The notes beneath the pieces are model-generated. The model did no database searches. It saw only the letters and a program-made list of their open reading frames with translations, and was not told the origin of the DNA. 64,000 bases of DNA from Sipunculus nudus. Taxonomy: Eukaryota > Annelida > Sipuncula > Golfingiida > Sipunculidae. This document shows positions 1-13,405 of this stretch, piece after piece (within the stretch, counting starts at the first letter, position 1; the number at the start of each line of letters is the position of its first letter). The stretch lies in contig CM049315.1 of assembly GCA_026874595.1 (NCBI GenBank), forward strand, positions 38,022,164 to 38,086,163, in the 5' to 3' direction. A program made the position numbers and the translations under genes.

Positions 1-3000
1 CCATATATGTCTCTTTTATTTTAGAGGACATGTTAACACTTTCAATATTACAGCACCATAAATCAGTCATGTGAACCTAGGTGTGTGTCTGCCCTCACTC
101 TGTTAAGTCAGACACATTGACTAACTTTGGCTGGCCTCTTGTTGTCTGTCTAAGTTGGGCTGCTTTGTACTTGTATTTAGTTGCTATACATGTGATTGAC
201 TAAAACATTAAATTCAAAAGTTATCTTTTATAGATTTGCTTAAATTACCAATATTTGTGATAACTTACTAACCAGAACTTTGATGGATTTTTAATGAAAC
301 ACACCATACTTACCACCAGATTATCTCGCCCCTGTTTATTAATGGGCAACATCCACATATAAATAATAAGGTCACGGGCCACTAGGCTACTTTGTGGTGT
401 CGCTGTGATAACTTATGAAGGATATTAAGAATTTTTACAAAACTCATCAGAAATGTTAATCAATAAAATAACTTGCCTAAGTGATTTCCAGCAAAATCCA
501 TGCATATTTAATGATGTCAGAGGTCACCAAACTTTGGAGGTTCCTTGGTGACTTGCCAAAAATCCTATGGATTTTCATGAAACTCACTATACATATTTAA
601 GAATAGGGTTCCTCACCTGAATTACCTTCTCATCAAAATAAACACATATGTAATGAGTTCACAGGATACACAGTAGGTGATTATGATTTTTCAGGGATGA
701 AATAGTAAAATTTATTTCCTTTAGATGGATGCAGTGCTTTTGAAAAAAGCACATCCTTTAAGCACTTGCTGTAGTTGACTATAGTGTAGTACCTTTTAGC
801 AACATCATGTTTTGGTCAATCTGTGGGCAAGTGTTTTGTGAGATTTGCTACCATAGTTTAAATGATTGTTGTATGGAGAGTGGGGGTGGTTGACAGAGAG
901 TTGATGAACCTCTAGATGAGTTGGTACTGAGAACGTTGTTAATGTTAAAGATAAATGCCAGGATGGAAGGGAGGGAGGGAGGGGGTGTCAGATGTTAACC
1001 ATCATTTGGTTATCAACACCTGTCTGTTCCTGTATACCGTATAAGCCCGTGGGTGGGCTGTCGGTCAATTATTATGTCACCCAGGTTTGCTGATCACTGT
1101 TTGCTCAAAATAACTGTTTGGTTTTCATCAGCACTGCATCAAGTGTGATCATATCCCCAAGAACACATAAAACATCAGGACATGAGAGATTTATGTGAAT
1201 GACATATGCTTATCAGTCACATGGATTGTTATACTCTTCATTTATTAAGACTGATATCTTTTTTTACTTTATTGTACATTTGTCTATATTAATTGATGCA
1301 TTATTGATTTTTACTGTATAGAAATGTTCAAATGACCATAGACTAGTATAAATCAATGGGACTTATGAACATGCCCTTGTCTTAATTATTTGTGATTTAG
1401 TGTGACTAGGACTCATAATACCTTAATTCTGACAAGCCACTTGAAACATCTCAGTTTTAGTCTGTGTGCAAAATTACAGCCTACATAAGTGCATGCATTT
1501 GAAATACATGTGATGTCAGGGTTTGATAAAGCTCACGTAACGGAAATATGACAGGAAGGAGCCCTGAGAACAGTCTTAAGGTGAAAATCTGTTGAGGGAG
1601 TTTGATGGCCATTTGACTCATCCCTTCCAAGAAGAATCAGGAAAAATGCTTTGTGGGTGACCACATCCTCATTAGCAAATTAAAGTAGGAACGTATCATT
1701 CAGTAACTGGATGTGAGAAAACCATTTCTTGGACATTTATTTAGTAATTTTTCTTTTATTTTTAACAACCTGAACATTCTGCTTGATCTTGTGGTCTTTT
1801 CACTTTCATGTGTTTTAACATCTTTGGGGGAGGAACTGCAGTTCTGCAACTTGCCAACAGATATTGTCTGGATGGCATCATAGCATTTCCATTAACCTGT
1901 TTTGATGCACAGCATCTTATTGTGGCATGTACAGTCGCCATCAAACCACACATAATTTCCTGCATTAAACCAATGACAGATACAACAGTTTCCCAAAGGG
2001 CAACCAGTCATGTGTTGTGGTTGCTCCAGGAAGTGGCAACATTTTCTTAATATTACCATTGCATGATAGTTTCGAGATCAGGAGGTTAGACATTACAGCC
2101 CTCGACAACCAGGCCCCTTTCCGATGAATTGGTCGTAATTGTCTTTTTCACCCACATGATGCAGTTTATATTAGCAGCTGTTTAGTTGTAATCTGGTGCA
2201 GATTTTTTATCCAGCTAAGTACAGTCTCAGGGTTCTCATGCCTCCTAGAATTCCTGGAAATTCCTGAAAGTTTAATTCTGTCTTTGAATATTTTTGAAAG
2301 TCTTAGCATTTTCCCAATTTTCCCCTGCCTAAATTAAGTTGCCCTGATAATGTACATTTCAAAGCAGACAGTCTCAATCTATGTTCAGTTTTACTTTAAT
2401 TTTCCAAGAAACCACATTGGTTATTATAATTTGTATATCATCATGCAAAGGTCAGTTAGAATATCTTAAATATATGTAGCACATATTGATTATTGAAATT
2501 GAAATATGATGTAGGATCATCCACCTGCAGCAAGCTCTGACATTATTTGTGACAAAGTTATCTGTCATAGCTTAAATCTTGATACTGTTCAGAAAGCAAT
2601 GTTATTCTGCAAAATTTAGTTTAATTATTACCAGGTACACACAGTGTGTGTCAAACATTTTGCATGTCCAAGTAATCTCATTAGTCTACTGTGCTTATAC
2701 ACAGTAAAGTTTTACTTTGTATCATTATCATGACATTCCATGTAGAGTTAAACTATAGGACAACCAAAACACATATTCATTAACCTTATTATGTTCCTTA
2801 ATAAGTAAAATTGAAAGTATTTCCTGGGTGAATGCTCAAATTGCATTTAAAATGGATTCAAACTTTTAAAGGGGGTAAAGAATTGATGAAATTCCTCAGT
2901 TGGCATTACAGGTCTGAGGAATACCAGCCGTACAGTAATACATACCAAGTACTGCATACAGGAAAGAGTGGCAGGATCAGAAATACCTTTACCCTGGGGA

Positions 3001-5001
3001 CACATGATCACTATGTCTTAATTGAAGATGCCAAACCTGATGCATATTTGGATAAAGGTGATTACGGGCCAGGAAGGGCTGCAGACACTTATATCTAATA
3101 CTTACAAAAGGTCAGCCAGTTGGGATTAGATAATAACTAATGTCAGTTGTAATGTGCTTAGTCCATCACCATCCCAAAATTAGATCACTAGATTTAGATT
3201 TCTCATTCATTAAATGAGGGAAATTCTAGTGTACCATCTAATAGGGAACTTTCATGTGTTCAGCTACAATGATGTATTTATTTTCTTCGGGTCTCACTCT
3301 GTGGGGCAAGTTGGTATGTAATAGAATTAGCTAAGGCCAGCTAGGGACTTTAAGCGTGCAGGTTTCAAAGAGCTTTTATATGCTGCATGTAGACTGTTCA
3401 ATAGGTTTGCAGTGGTTTATGACCAAGAGCTTTCACAGAGTAATTGATGTGATGGGGGATGGGTGCTGCTTTGTGGAAAGAAGCTCGCTTCCGGGAGCTG
3501 CAGATAGCATCAAAATTACCCAGCAACCCTTGAGGCATTGCGGGTGAAAACACAGCTCAAAGGGGCAGGAATTTGGGAGGGGGTAAATCACTATTCACAT
3601 TATCGGAAAATGAAGCAAGGAAGAACTATTATGCTTTGGCTCAAGGAAACAGAGTAGATCACGCTCTCTCTGTGTCTCCCGTTATCTTGTGGTTCATAAT
3701 CTGCACAGAGGCCTGACATCCATTATTGATTAATTGTGTCAGGTAAATTTGATGTTTGCAATAAAATTTCAGGTGTGATATTAAACAACACTGTTAGAGA
3801 ATGATGTGTCTGTGGATATAAGCAATTATGAGCACTCACAAGGAACATAGATAACTTAACATAAAAGTGGCCATGTAACGTTCAAAAGGGTGTTTTGGTC
3901 ACTGTGTGTTTGGAACGCTGAATGTTTGGCTTTTCTATCTGTATTAGTGAATTTATTCACAAATTATCACAGGTGCCATGAAACTTCCCAACACTACACT
4001 AATTAACCTTAAGAGTTTCTGTGACCTAAAATAAGGTAGCATCATTACCAACCCCTGTCAGAGTGTCTTCACATCTTGTATAGTATGCCATGTTATAAGG
4101 CTTATAGAGGATGCAAATATTTTTTGGCAGATACACGGGTCGACTACCCTTATTCTCTTTTGAAGAAGTATTTGTTACCATATAACCTTGATGATGCTTA
4201 CAAACAGGCTGGAATGTTGCCCTTAATTTGCCTTGAAGAAATACACATAGAGATTCTTAGTCTTCATTAACACCTTTTCCATGCAATACAAAAATGAACA
4301 TCAATTTACCTAAAAACTTATTTCCTTTGCACCTTTAATGAAGTTTTTTAAAACTTTTCATATTGTTTTTTACAGTCCCGAGTCCTTATAGTAATAAAAG
4401 CATATGAGGTTTGGTACAGCTAAGTGGGTACCCTTGCTTTGGGCCCTATTATCAAGCTTTCCTGTGTGGTGCACAGTTTCACACTTCAGTAACACAGGGC
4501 CAACTGGTCAGTTGCTAAACAAATGCTGGCATGAAAACCTGAATTAGACAATCTCCTTGGTGGCAAAAGTATTGACCAGTGTCACCAAGTTATATAATCC
4601 TTTGAATCAAAAATGTTTGTGGTAATTTTTTTCTTTCAAGATATAATGGATTATTCTTTGGATATTACCCTAACTCTCTACAAAATGTCAACAAAATCTA
4701 GGTGCAGCATTTTGCTTAAAGCTGCTGGTTAACAGACAAATTAACTGCCACCTGGTGGAGGTTCAGTCATATTGATCCATCTGATAATATCAGAGCTGTT
4801 ATCTTGAAATCAGTACTTCACTTCAATCAGAGTATTTCATACAATATACAGTATGGAAATTGTTGTCACTGAAAAAAAGCTGACACAAGTTTTAAATGTT
4901 ATGTTAGTACTGTTCATTACCAACAGGGGTCACTGCATCTCAGTTACCTGAAAGAAATCGTTTTTTTTTTTTTAAATAATTGGTAAATTGGTGCAGTTTT
5001 T
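1..5001. other. Gene-free stretch, no supported coding exon
   Basis: AT-rich sequence in which I could not support any exon. Short open frames (for example 2832-3098 plus and 4076-4270 plus) have no recognisable domain and no convincing splice context. A 15-base segment at 2228-2242, beginning CAGGGTTCTCATGCC, matches the start of the short element at 44725, so old dispersed repeat fragments are present. Unannotated non-coding or regulatory DNA cannot be excluded. Confidence 0.5.
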
Positions 5002-5099
5002 AGCTCAGCTGACTGAAAGTCATCTGAGCTATAGCGATCACTCTTTGTCCGTCGTCCGTCTGTCTGTCCGTCTGTCCGTCGTGCCGTCTGTCCGTCTGT

Positions 5100-7065
5100 T
5101 AACCAGGCACAAATCATAACCGCTGGACCTAGAACCTTGTAACTTGGGGTTCTGAGAGGTCCATAAAAAATCTCCTTGGAAACCAGAAATTAGGTCTCTG
5201 TTACCCATATCCTTCGAGCTATGGGGCCCCAAAGTACCCCCCCAGAAAAGTTCCAAAAAAAATTCAAAAACTTTAATATCTCATTAACTGCTTGACTGAT
5301 GGTCATGATTTTTGGCATACATATTGATGATGGGATGATACATCACTTCCTGCAGACTGGTGGCACCACCTATATTGTTCGATTTTTTACGAATTTTTTT
5401 CTCTATTTTTGAGACCTTTAAAAATTTGAACATCTGTTAACATGGCACAAATCGTAAAGACTGGACCTAGAATCTTAATTCTTGACACACTGAGAGATCC
5501 ATGAAAAATCTCCTTGGAAACCAGAAATTAGGTCTCTGTTACCCATATCCTTTGAGCTATGAGGCCCCAAATACTCCCCAGAATAGTAAAAAATTTCATA
5601 CAAAAATTTCAATATCTCAATAACTACATCACTGATGGTCATGATTTTTGGCATGCATATTGATCATGAAATGTTCCATCAGTTCCTGCAGACTGGTGGC
5701 GCCACCTGTATTGTTCGATTTTTTACGAATTTTTCCTCTATTTTTGAGACCTTTAAGGATGCTGTCATCTGTTAGCGTGGCACAAATCGTAACAACTGGA
5801 CCTAGAATCTTCATTTTCGACACACTTAGAGACCTATGAAAAGTCTCCATCGAAACCAGAAATTAGGTCTCTGTTTCCCATATCCTTCGAGCTATGGGGC
5901 CCCAAAGTACCCCTCAGAATAGTGAAAAATTTCAAACAAAAACTTCAATATCTCATTAACTACATCACTGATGGTCATGATTTTCGGCATACGTATTGAT
6001 CATGAGATGATTCATTAGTTTCTGCAGACTGGTGGCGCCACCTGTATTTTTCAATTTTTATGAATTGTTTTCTCAATTTTTGAGACCTTAAAGGATGTAG
6101 TTATCTGTCAACAGGGTACAAATCCTAACGACTGGACCTAGAATCTTCATTCTTGACACACAGGGAGACCCATGATAAGTCTCCATGGAAACCTGATTTT
6201 AGGTCTCTGTTACCCATATCCTTTGAGCTATGGCACTCCAAAGTACAGCTCAGAATAATGGAAAATTTGATACAAAAGCTGAAGTATCTGAACAACTAAT
6301 GCAGAGATAACCATAATTTTTTGCATGGATATTGATCATGGAGTGTTTCATCAGTTTCTGCAGACTGGTGGCACCCCTGTATTTGTTCGGGTTTTTTTTA
6401 CGAAATTTTTCTCTATTTTTGAGACCTTTAAAGACTATGAACATCTGTTAAGAGGGCACAAATCATAAAACTGGACCTAGAATCTTCATTCTTGACACAC
6501 AGGGACACCCATGAAAAGTTTCCATGGAAACCTGAAATTAGGTCTCTGTTACACATATTCTTTAAGCTGTATGGCTCCAAAATACCCCCCAGAATAATGG
6601 AAAATTTGATACAAAAACTGCAGTATCTCAATAACTACAACACTGATGGTCATGATTTTCGGCATACATATTGATCATGAGCTGTTCCCTCAGTTTCTGC
6701 AGACTGGGTGCGCCACCTCTATTTTTTTTTCAAATTTTTACAAATTTTTACTCTTTTTTTTTTGAGATCTTTAAACATGTGGTTATCTGTCAACAGGGTA
6801 CAAATCGCAACAACTGGACCTAGAATCTTCATTCTTGTCATGCAAGGAGGCCCATTAAAAAGTGCCTGTGGAAACTTGAAATTAGGTCTCTGTTACCCAT
6901 ATCCTTCAAGCTATAGGACTCTGAAGTATCCCTCAGAATAATGGATAATTTGATACAAAAGCTTAAGTATCTGAACAACTAATGCAGAGATCACCATGAT
7001 TCTTTGCATGGATATTGACCATTAAGTGTTTTTATTGGTTTCTGCAGACTGGTGGAGCCACCTGT
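5100..7065 (+). repeat. Tandem array, ~337-bp monomer, about six copies
   Basis: The landmark CTGGACCTAGAA recurs at 5123, 5461, 5796, 6132, 6471 and 6814, a spacing of 335-343 bases. Each monomer also contains GAAATTAGGTCTCTGTTACC, ATTGATCATGA and, at its end, a GGTGGCGCCACC-type palindrome. Copies have diverged by point changes and small indels. The array is the left core of the family A element. Confidence 0.9.
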
Positions 7066-7199
7066 TTTTTTGGATCCGCCAAAACAAAGTTTTTGACCGG
7101 GTTCCTCCGCCGCTGCCGCGTTCGTTTCCAGATAGCTCCTCAGAGACTAATGGACGGATTTTTCTGAAACTTGCACCAATTATCGGGTCACATGTGAAC

Positions 7200-8930
7200 T
7201 GGTGCCTAACCAATTTGCATTGACCTCTGACCTTTCCTCTCTATCAAGCGTCCATTTGTGGGTCTGTTTCCACACATAAACCCTCATATCTCGGGAACCG
7301 TTTGACCGATCAGGAAAAAAAAAATTATACAAATGTAGCCCTTGGATTGCTTTATAACATACACAAAAAATGGTGGCACCACCTGTAACCATGTTTGCAC
7401 AGTGTCCATCTGTTCATCTGCCTTGTGTTAAAATCACTCTTATCTCTGCAGTGAATTGACTAATTCACCTAAAATTTGTCATGCGTATACATCCTGGATA
7501 GCTTTCTTGATTTTATGAGAGGTGGTGCCACCTACATTCACTTTCACGCTGATGACATCCAAGCTCATATCTCGGGAACCATTTGACCGATCAGTAAATA
7601 AAATTTATACAAATGTAACCCTTGGATTGCTTTATAACATACACAAAAAATGGTGGTGCCACCTGTAACCATGTTTGCACAGTGTCCATCTGTTCATCTG
7701 CCTTGGGTTAAAATTACTCATATCTCTGCAGTGAATTGACTAATTCACCTGAAATTCGTCATGCGTATACATCCTGGATAGCTTTCTTGTTTTATGACAG
7801 GTGGCGCCACCTACATTCACGTTCACGCTGATGACATCCAAGCTCATATCTCGGGGAAACGTTTGATCAATTAGGAAATAAAATTGATACAAATGCAGCC
7901 CTTTCATAGCTCTATAACATACACAAAAAATGGTGGCGCCACCTGTAACCATGTTTGCACAGTGTCCATCTGTTCATCTGCCTTGGGTTAAAATCACTAA
8001 TATCTCTGCAGTGAATTGACTAATTCACCTGAAATTCGTCATGCATATACATCCTGGATAGCTTTCTTGATTTTATGACAGGTGGCGCCACCTACATTCA
8101 CGTTCACGCTGATGACATCCAAGCTCATATCTCGGGAACCATTTGACCGTTTGGGCCAATAGCTCTTTATTATACGCAAAACTGGTGGCGCCACCTGCAA
8201 CCATTTTTGCACAGCATCTGTCTGTTTGTCTGCCGTGGGATAATGTCACTCATATCTTGGCAGTGGTTTGACATATCTGCCTAAAATTTTGCAGTTTTAT
8301 ACATCCTGGATAGCTTTCTTGATTTTATAACAGGTGGCGCCACCTTCATACTAGTTTATGCTGCAGACATCCAAGCTCATATCTCAGGAACCATTTGAAT
8401 GATTGGGCCAAAATTTTGCATGTATATAGATCTCACATAGGTCTTTATCATACACAAAACTGAAGGGGCCACCTGCAACCATTTTTGCACATTTTGCACA
8501 GCGTCTGTCTGTTAGTCTGCCGTGGCCTAAAATCACTTATTTCTCTGTAGTGGTTCGACATAACTGCCTAAAATTTTGCAGGTTTATACATCCTGGACAG
8601 CTTTCTTGATTTTATGACAGGTGGCACCACCTACATTCTAGTTAACGCTGCACACATCCAAGCTCTTATCTATGGAACCATTTGACTGATTGGGCCAAAG
8701 TTATGCATGTGTTTAGATCTCACATAGGTCTTTATCATACACAAAACTGGAGGGGTCACCTGCAACCATTTTTGCACAGTGTCTGTCTGTTTGTCTGCCG
8801 TGGGCTAAAATCACTCATATACATGTAGTGGTTTGACTTTTCTGCCTAAAATTTTGCATATGCATTCAACCTGGACAGCTTTCTTGATTTGTGGTAGGTG
8901 GCACAACCTACATACACATTTAGGCTGCAG
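7200..8930 (+). repeat. Tandem array, ~280-bp monomer, about six copies
   Basis: The landmark ACCATgTTTGCACAG recurs at 7388, 7668, 7948, 8200, 8478 and 8764. Spacing is mostly 278-286 bases, with one 252-base step where sequence has been lost near 8150. Monomers contain TATCTCGGGAACC and two GGTGGCGCCACC palindromes. The three left copies are much closer to each other than the right ones, so the array grew recently at its left side. It is the right core of the family A element. Confidence 0.88.
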
Positions 8931-9124
8931 AGATCCATGCTAATATGCAACATACCTCACTCTATTTTTCCCTTGCCACTCAATCCATGCCTCACTTCAC
9001 CCGTTCCACTCTGATTTTGGCGGATACACGTAGTCACTTGTCAGTTACCTGTATTCTGGTTTTTAAAGTTTACACATTTTTTCTCTATTTTTGAGATATA
9101 TAATTACAGACTAAATCTTGGCCT

Positions 9125-9242
9125 GTTGGTTAATCTGTTTGATGCTTCAGTTGAATGGGTATATACTACCATTCTGATGATAAAATTTCCTTTTGCCAAT
9201 CTCTTCCCAGTCAGCTGAGCATCATGACCCATGGGTCACTTG
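9125..9242 (+). repeat. 3' terminal segment of family A (inverted copy at 63880-64000)
   Basis: This segment matches the reverse complement of the last ~120 bases of the window with only a few differences. It carries the terminal palindrome GACCCATGGGTC and CTTG. It is the most conserved part of the family here and is useful for finding further copies. Confidence 0.88.
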
Positions 9243-11100
9243 TTTAATATTTTGCATCTCTTCATAGCAGATGTTGCTGCAGGTCAACATGATTGTAAAT
9301 CCTGATCATGTTTACATGTACTGGTGTTATTTGTATGTCATTTAATTAAATAAAATTAAGCCAGATGGGTCATAGATTTATATTTTTTGGTTCCTTAATA
9401 TTGTATGTTTAAACTATATATATATGTGTGTGATAATTGTGATGTTGTTATATTGGATTTTTCATATACATTAAAAAAAAAACTTTGCTTTGTTCACACC
9501 AGATTTGTTCATCTGTGTCTGTTATTTTAAATGTAAATGTCATGTACATCAGACCTGTATATTAAATAGTTTTATTGACTCAGAGAAAGCTTATGCATTC
9601 TCTGAGCTGTTGAAAATGTCCATTAAGTTCTGCAACTGAAATAAGACGCGCAGTCTTCATGCTGTTGTACCATCAGAATGGTGGGAGGCAGTTGCTGCAC
9701 TAAGGTTGATGTATGGTTGCCATGGTAATTGCATCTGATGCATCAGGTTAGATCAGTAACAGGAATACGGGCTGTGATTTCGTTTACTGTATGGGCGTGA
9801 TTTTCAGGATAACGATCACGACACATGCGTTTACAATCCCCATTCATTGATCACTCTGTCGTGCTATCAACCAATATCTGATCAACTTTATGTTGTATCT
9901 ACAATCTAAACACCTGGGCAGCCATCTCCCTGGATGGAACAACAAGCCCTCCACATCCTGGCAATTCATCTTGCCTGCCTATCCAATTTGGACCTGTACT
10001 GTCACAAACTTTTCATCTTCTTGTTCTTTGATAAGACTTTGTTCCTCTGTCAGTGAGGTGTCCTGTTAAATATTCAAGAACAATTGATATTTTTCTTCTT
10101 TATATTCATTTATCACGGATATTTTGATACTTGATAAAAGTTTAGGTTAGTTGCTGGCAGCATGGAAAAGTTGAAGATTTCAGAGCACTGAGACAGTTAT
10201 TCCCTGCCAGAGCTTTTAAGTCAGCACAGGGGATTTATACTGTGTGTTCAGAATTCCCTTTATGTCTTCATAGCATGAGCTGACTGCTGTAGAAATACTA
10301 GCACTCAGCATAAAAAAAACTTACTTCCATAAGGCATAATACAGGGATCCCCTGACTGAGAGGATTGGATATATCCTATATTTTCCCTTGAAAGAATTGT
10401 CTCCTATAATTTCCCATATTTTCCTGCATTTAGACAATAATCATTGATAATACTATATTTTTCTATATTTTTTCACTGCACTACCTTTTTTTGCCAGACA
10501 TACATAACTGTTATAAATAATATTTATTGTTACCAGTATATATAGACCCATTATATATAATTAGTTTCGAAAACATTAAGCTTTATCAGGGAACGGTGTG
10601 TGTAAATGTTGCATAGAAACAATGCTAATTAAACAGACCATCAGATGCTGCCTTTATTACTCCTGTGGTAAGCTATCAAGTAAAACATAATTTAGATTGT
10701 GCTGTGAAAATTCCTATATTTCTGGCTGAAAATTCTGATAAACTCCTATATTTTGTCTTAACTGCTCCTATAAAATTATACCCTTATTTCTTAAGGAGTG
10801 CTGTTGGAACCTTGTTAATAATATATTATGTCATTATTTTAATATATTTACTTTCGTACAGTTGACAGTCCCACTTACGTGCCATGGACCTATCCACTAA
10901 AACAATAAAAATAATCCTTATTCACCAAATTTGTTCATTTATTATATGAGTCAGTTTCATATAAGTTGCAGAATTTTCTTTTATCTCCTCTGAAAGGCAT
11001 TTAAAGATTGAAGGATTTTTCAGCTGAAGCTATTTTGAAATTTATTCAATAATTCTTTGGTAATATTCAATAAATTTATTATTTAAATTTCTGACATTAC
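9243..11100. other. Gene-free stretch with degraded repeat sequence
   Basis: No exon is supported. A stretch around 10370-10790 repeats phrases such as CTATATTTTCCC and TCCTATATTT, and similar wording recurs near 27280, which suggests an old dispersed repeat. The remainder is AT-rich and featureless to the eye. Confidence 0.4.
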
Positions 11101-11256
11101 GTAGGGCAGCCCAATAGATTGTTCAATAGCGGTGTCTGTATTATAACGCTTGGGCTTTGTCTTCAGTTTCTTGAAACTGGCGAGGGTCTGTATCAGCCTG
11201 GAGCGCTGGAAGACGGTACTCATTATTAATAGGGCCGTCTTCTCCCAGCCATTCAT
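11101..11256 (-). CDS. Candidate orphan coding exon, 52 codons, gene unknown
   Basis: On the minus strand an acceptor-like ...CACTCCCCAG is followed by 156 bases open in frame and then a donor-like GTAATG. The translation starts MNGWEKTALLIMSTVFQRSR and ends TAIEQSIGLPY. The segment is GC-richer than its flanks, reads like protein, and is phase 0 on both sides. I do not recognise the family. If the donor is not used, the frame stops five codons later. It lies 7 kb beyond the 3' end of the GPCR gene on the same strand. It could be an isolated exon of another minus-strand gene or part of a decayed gene. Confidence 0.3.
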
Positions 11257-11775
11257 CTGGGGAGTGTCATAAGTGGCGCCATGTTGTTGTCACAAGAAAG
11301 TGGGTGTCATCCTTCATTTAAGCAGTAGGTGACAAGCTCAGGGCTGGAGTTCCATGTTAACCAGTAATGCTGATAGTGAAGAATTGAAAAATCATCACCA
11401 GAAATTATGGCACTGTTATTTACATCATTCATTATTCTTATATGTAATTTATTGAAAGAAGAAAGCGTCTTTGCTAGATTGGCCTTCAATATCAATATTG
11501 ATGGCACTGTCATATGTGATATTTTTATACATGTTATTATATTTATACATGTTATGTATATAAGGTGTACTGGGTAAATGATTTGCCTACAAATTTCTGA
11601 TATTATGAGTACCTCCACCAAGTGGTGGTGTTGGTTTGTTTGATAGAAACATTACTCAAATTAATGGTTAGAAGCAGATTTTGAAGACATTTCAGGATAG
11701 ATCAACAATGAAACAAGGTACATTTGGTTATATTTTGGGGAGATCTGGATCACCATCTGGATCAAGGAATTTTTT

Positions 11776-13405
11776 AGCTCAGCTGACTATAAGTCATCTG
11801 AGCTATAGTTGTGGTCCGTTGTCCGTTGTCCGTTGTCCGTCCGTCCGTAGATGTGGCACGTTTTGAAATGGTAAGACCCAGGAATCCAAAATTCGGCATA
11901 ATGTTAGATGTCCCCAAGATCTCCTACCAAGCTGAAAACTGGGTGTTTGCCACTTCGTTCGTTTGAGAAATTAAGGAAAAACCTCAATTTTTTTATTAAA
12001 AATCTATTTTCACACTTCATTGGACGGCCTAATATCAAAACCACTAATCTGTTTTTCCTCATATTTGCCATAAATATTCCTCTATATACTTCCTATGTAC
12101 ATGCCAGAAATTAGGTCTGTATTGTATAATTTAAAAAAGTTATAGGCTCAAACATAATGCATTTTGTAAAAAATCAGGAAATATATTTGATCACTTAACA
12201 CAAAACATGTTAAAACTAAGGACTTTTTTTCCAGTAATATAACTTTAATTTATCAAAATTAAATTGTATACCCAAAATTATATTAAATTCTTTTAAATTT
12301 TTTAAAATATTAGCAAAAATAAAAAATTGGTACCTTAAATTTCGCCCAACTTTGGCCACGGCACATTTTTTTCCTGCAAGTACTGTGGATTTAATTTTCA
12401 CAGCATGCACATATAAGGATTCAATCTGTTAAAATCTGAAATTTAAAAATAAAAGCTGCAAAATTAGGCCAGTTATTGAATTTTTTTGGAGGCTCTTGTT
12501 GTATTCCCTTACATTGTCAAGCAGTCCACTTTGGTCACTGCAGGTCATTCAGTGCAGCTCTCAATGCTCCCCAGCTGTTGGCATAATGTTATGCAATCCC
12601 ATCACTAGGGCAAGCCCTCTCTCCACTGAGCTGAGCTTGATCAGACTGTCTGCAGTTAATACCATACCACAGGGAGCCTTTCCCCCCCCCCCCCCCATTC
12701 TGTTGACAGACCTGTACTATGAACTAGATGAATCTTAAAATTAACATTTTTTTTCAGCAACGAGCAGTAACAATGGAGACCCCTCCCCCCACCCACCCCT
12801 TCAATACACAGGACTAATAAACAAGATGAATCTTATAATTTTAATGTTAAATAAATTCTTTTTGACGAGACTTGGACAATTTTGATTTTTTTAAAGAAAA
12901 AAAATTCAGGAATTTAATCCTAATATTCAAATGTGATAAAATATTAGGATCTAATATAAGTGCTAACTGACAAGATTTAAGAAGATATAAATACTTTGTA
13001 GCATTTCATTTATATCTCTTACAGTTGGTGGGGCCTAGGTGTGAATAACACTGTTAACTTAGTATTAAATTAGGAATATTGGTTAAACTTTGTGGGATTA
13101 ATTTTTAACTCATATGGCCATATATTTAACTTTTGAAAACTTAATTACCTTCACACATTATTTGTTTATGAAATGTTATTTTAATATAACACTTACTGTA
13201 GGCCTATTTGTTCCCTTGGTGCATCACTAAATGGTTTAGCTCATGTCCATTATTCTATAATTTACAGAGTTTCATTTTAGCAGGGCCATTTTCTCATAGC
13301 TTTTCTAATGATAATATACATGAAAAACCAAAAGAAATAAAAATATTTTGCAGTTACTAATATTTTCCAAAATTCAGCTGAGCAATGTGACCCATGGGTC
13401 CCTTG
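11776..13405 (+). repeat. Family A element, second copy (1.6 kb, subfamily without long arrays)
   Basis: It begins in a T run with the same hairpin as the 5-kb copy (AGCTCAG ... CTGAGCT), then GTCCGTTGTCC microsatellite at 11814-11848. It ends CAGCTGAGC ... GACCCATGGGTCCCTTG before TTT. The interior (11850-12180) is homologous to 63370-63700 rather than to the arrays at 5100-8930, so it is a distinct subfamily sharing only the ends. It includes a 15-base C run at 12682-12696. No coding capacity is seen. Confidence 0.75.
12682..12696. repeat. Poly-C tract, 15 bases
   Basis: Uninterrupted C run inside the family A element. It is one of four such tracts in the window (also 22722, 27541 and 62591). 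Confidence 0.95.

Larger units (their letters stand above)
5002..9242 (+). repeat. 4.2-kb non-coding element, family A: hairpin, CCGT microsatellite, two tandem arrays, 3' palindrome
   Basis: The element starts in a T run with AGCTCAG followed by CTGAGCT, an 8-bp hairpin stem that includes the flanking T/A. Next come (GTCC/GTCT)n at 5045-5100, a ~337-bp array (5100-7060) and a ~280-bp array (7200-8930). It ends with the palindrome TGACCCATGGGTCA and CTTG before TTT. No transposase or polymerase frame is visible; the open frames inside are short and repeat with the arrays. The hairpin-microsatellite-tandem core layout resembles the bivalve 'pearl' type and non-coding Helentron derivatives. That assignment is inference; the boundaries are seen by comparison with the copies at 11776 and 63293. 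Confidence 0.75.

Noticed and set aside
3400-3560. GC-richer minus-strand frame of about 50 codons
   Set aside because: No homology recognised and no supporting splice or start context.
5038-7952. Short open frames on both strands within the 5-9 kb arrays
   Set aside because: They recur with the tandem monomers and show no transposase, helicase or reverse transcriptase motif.
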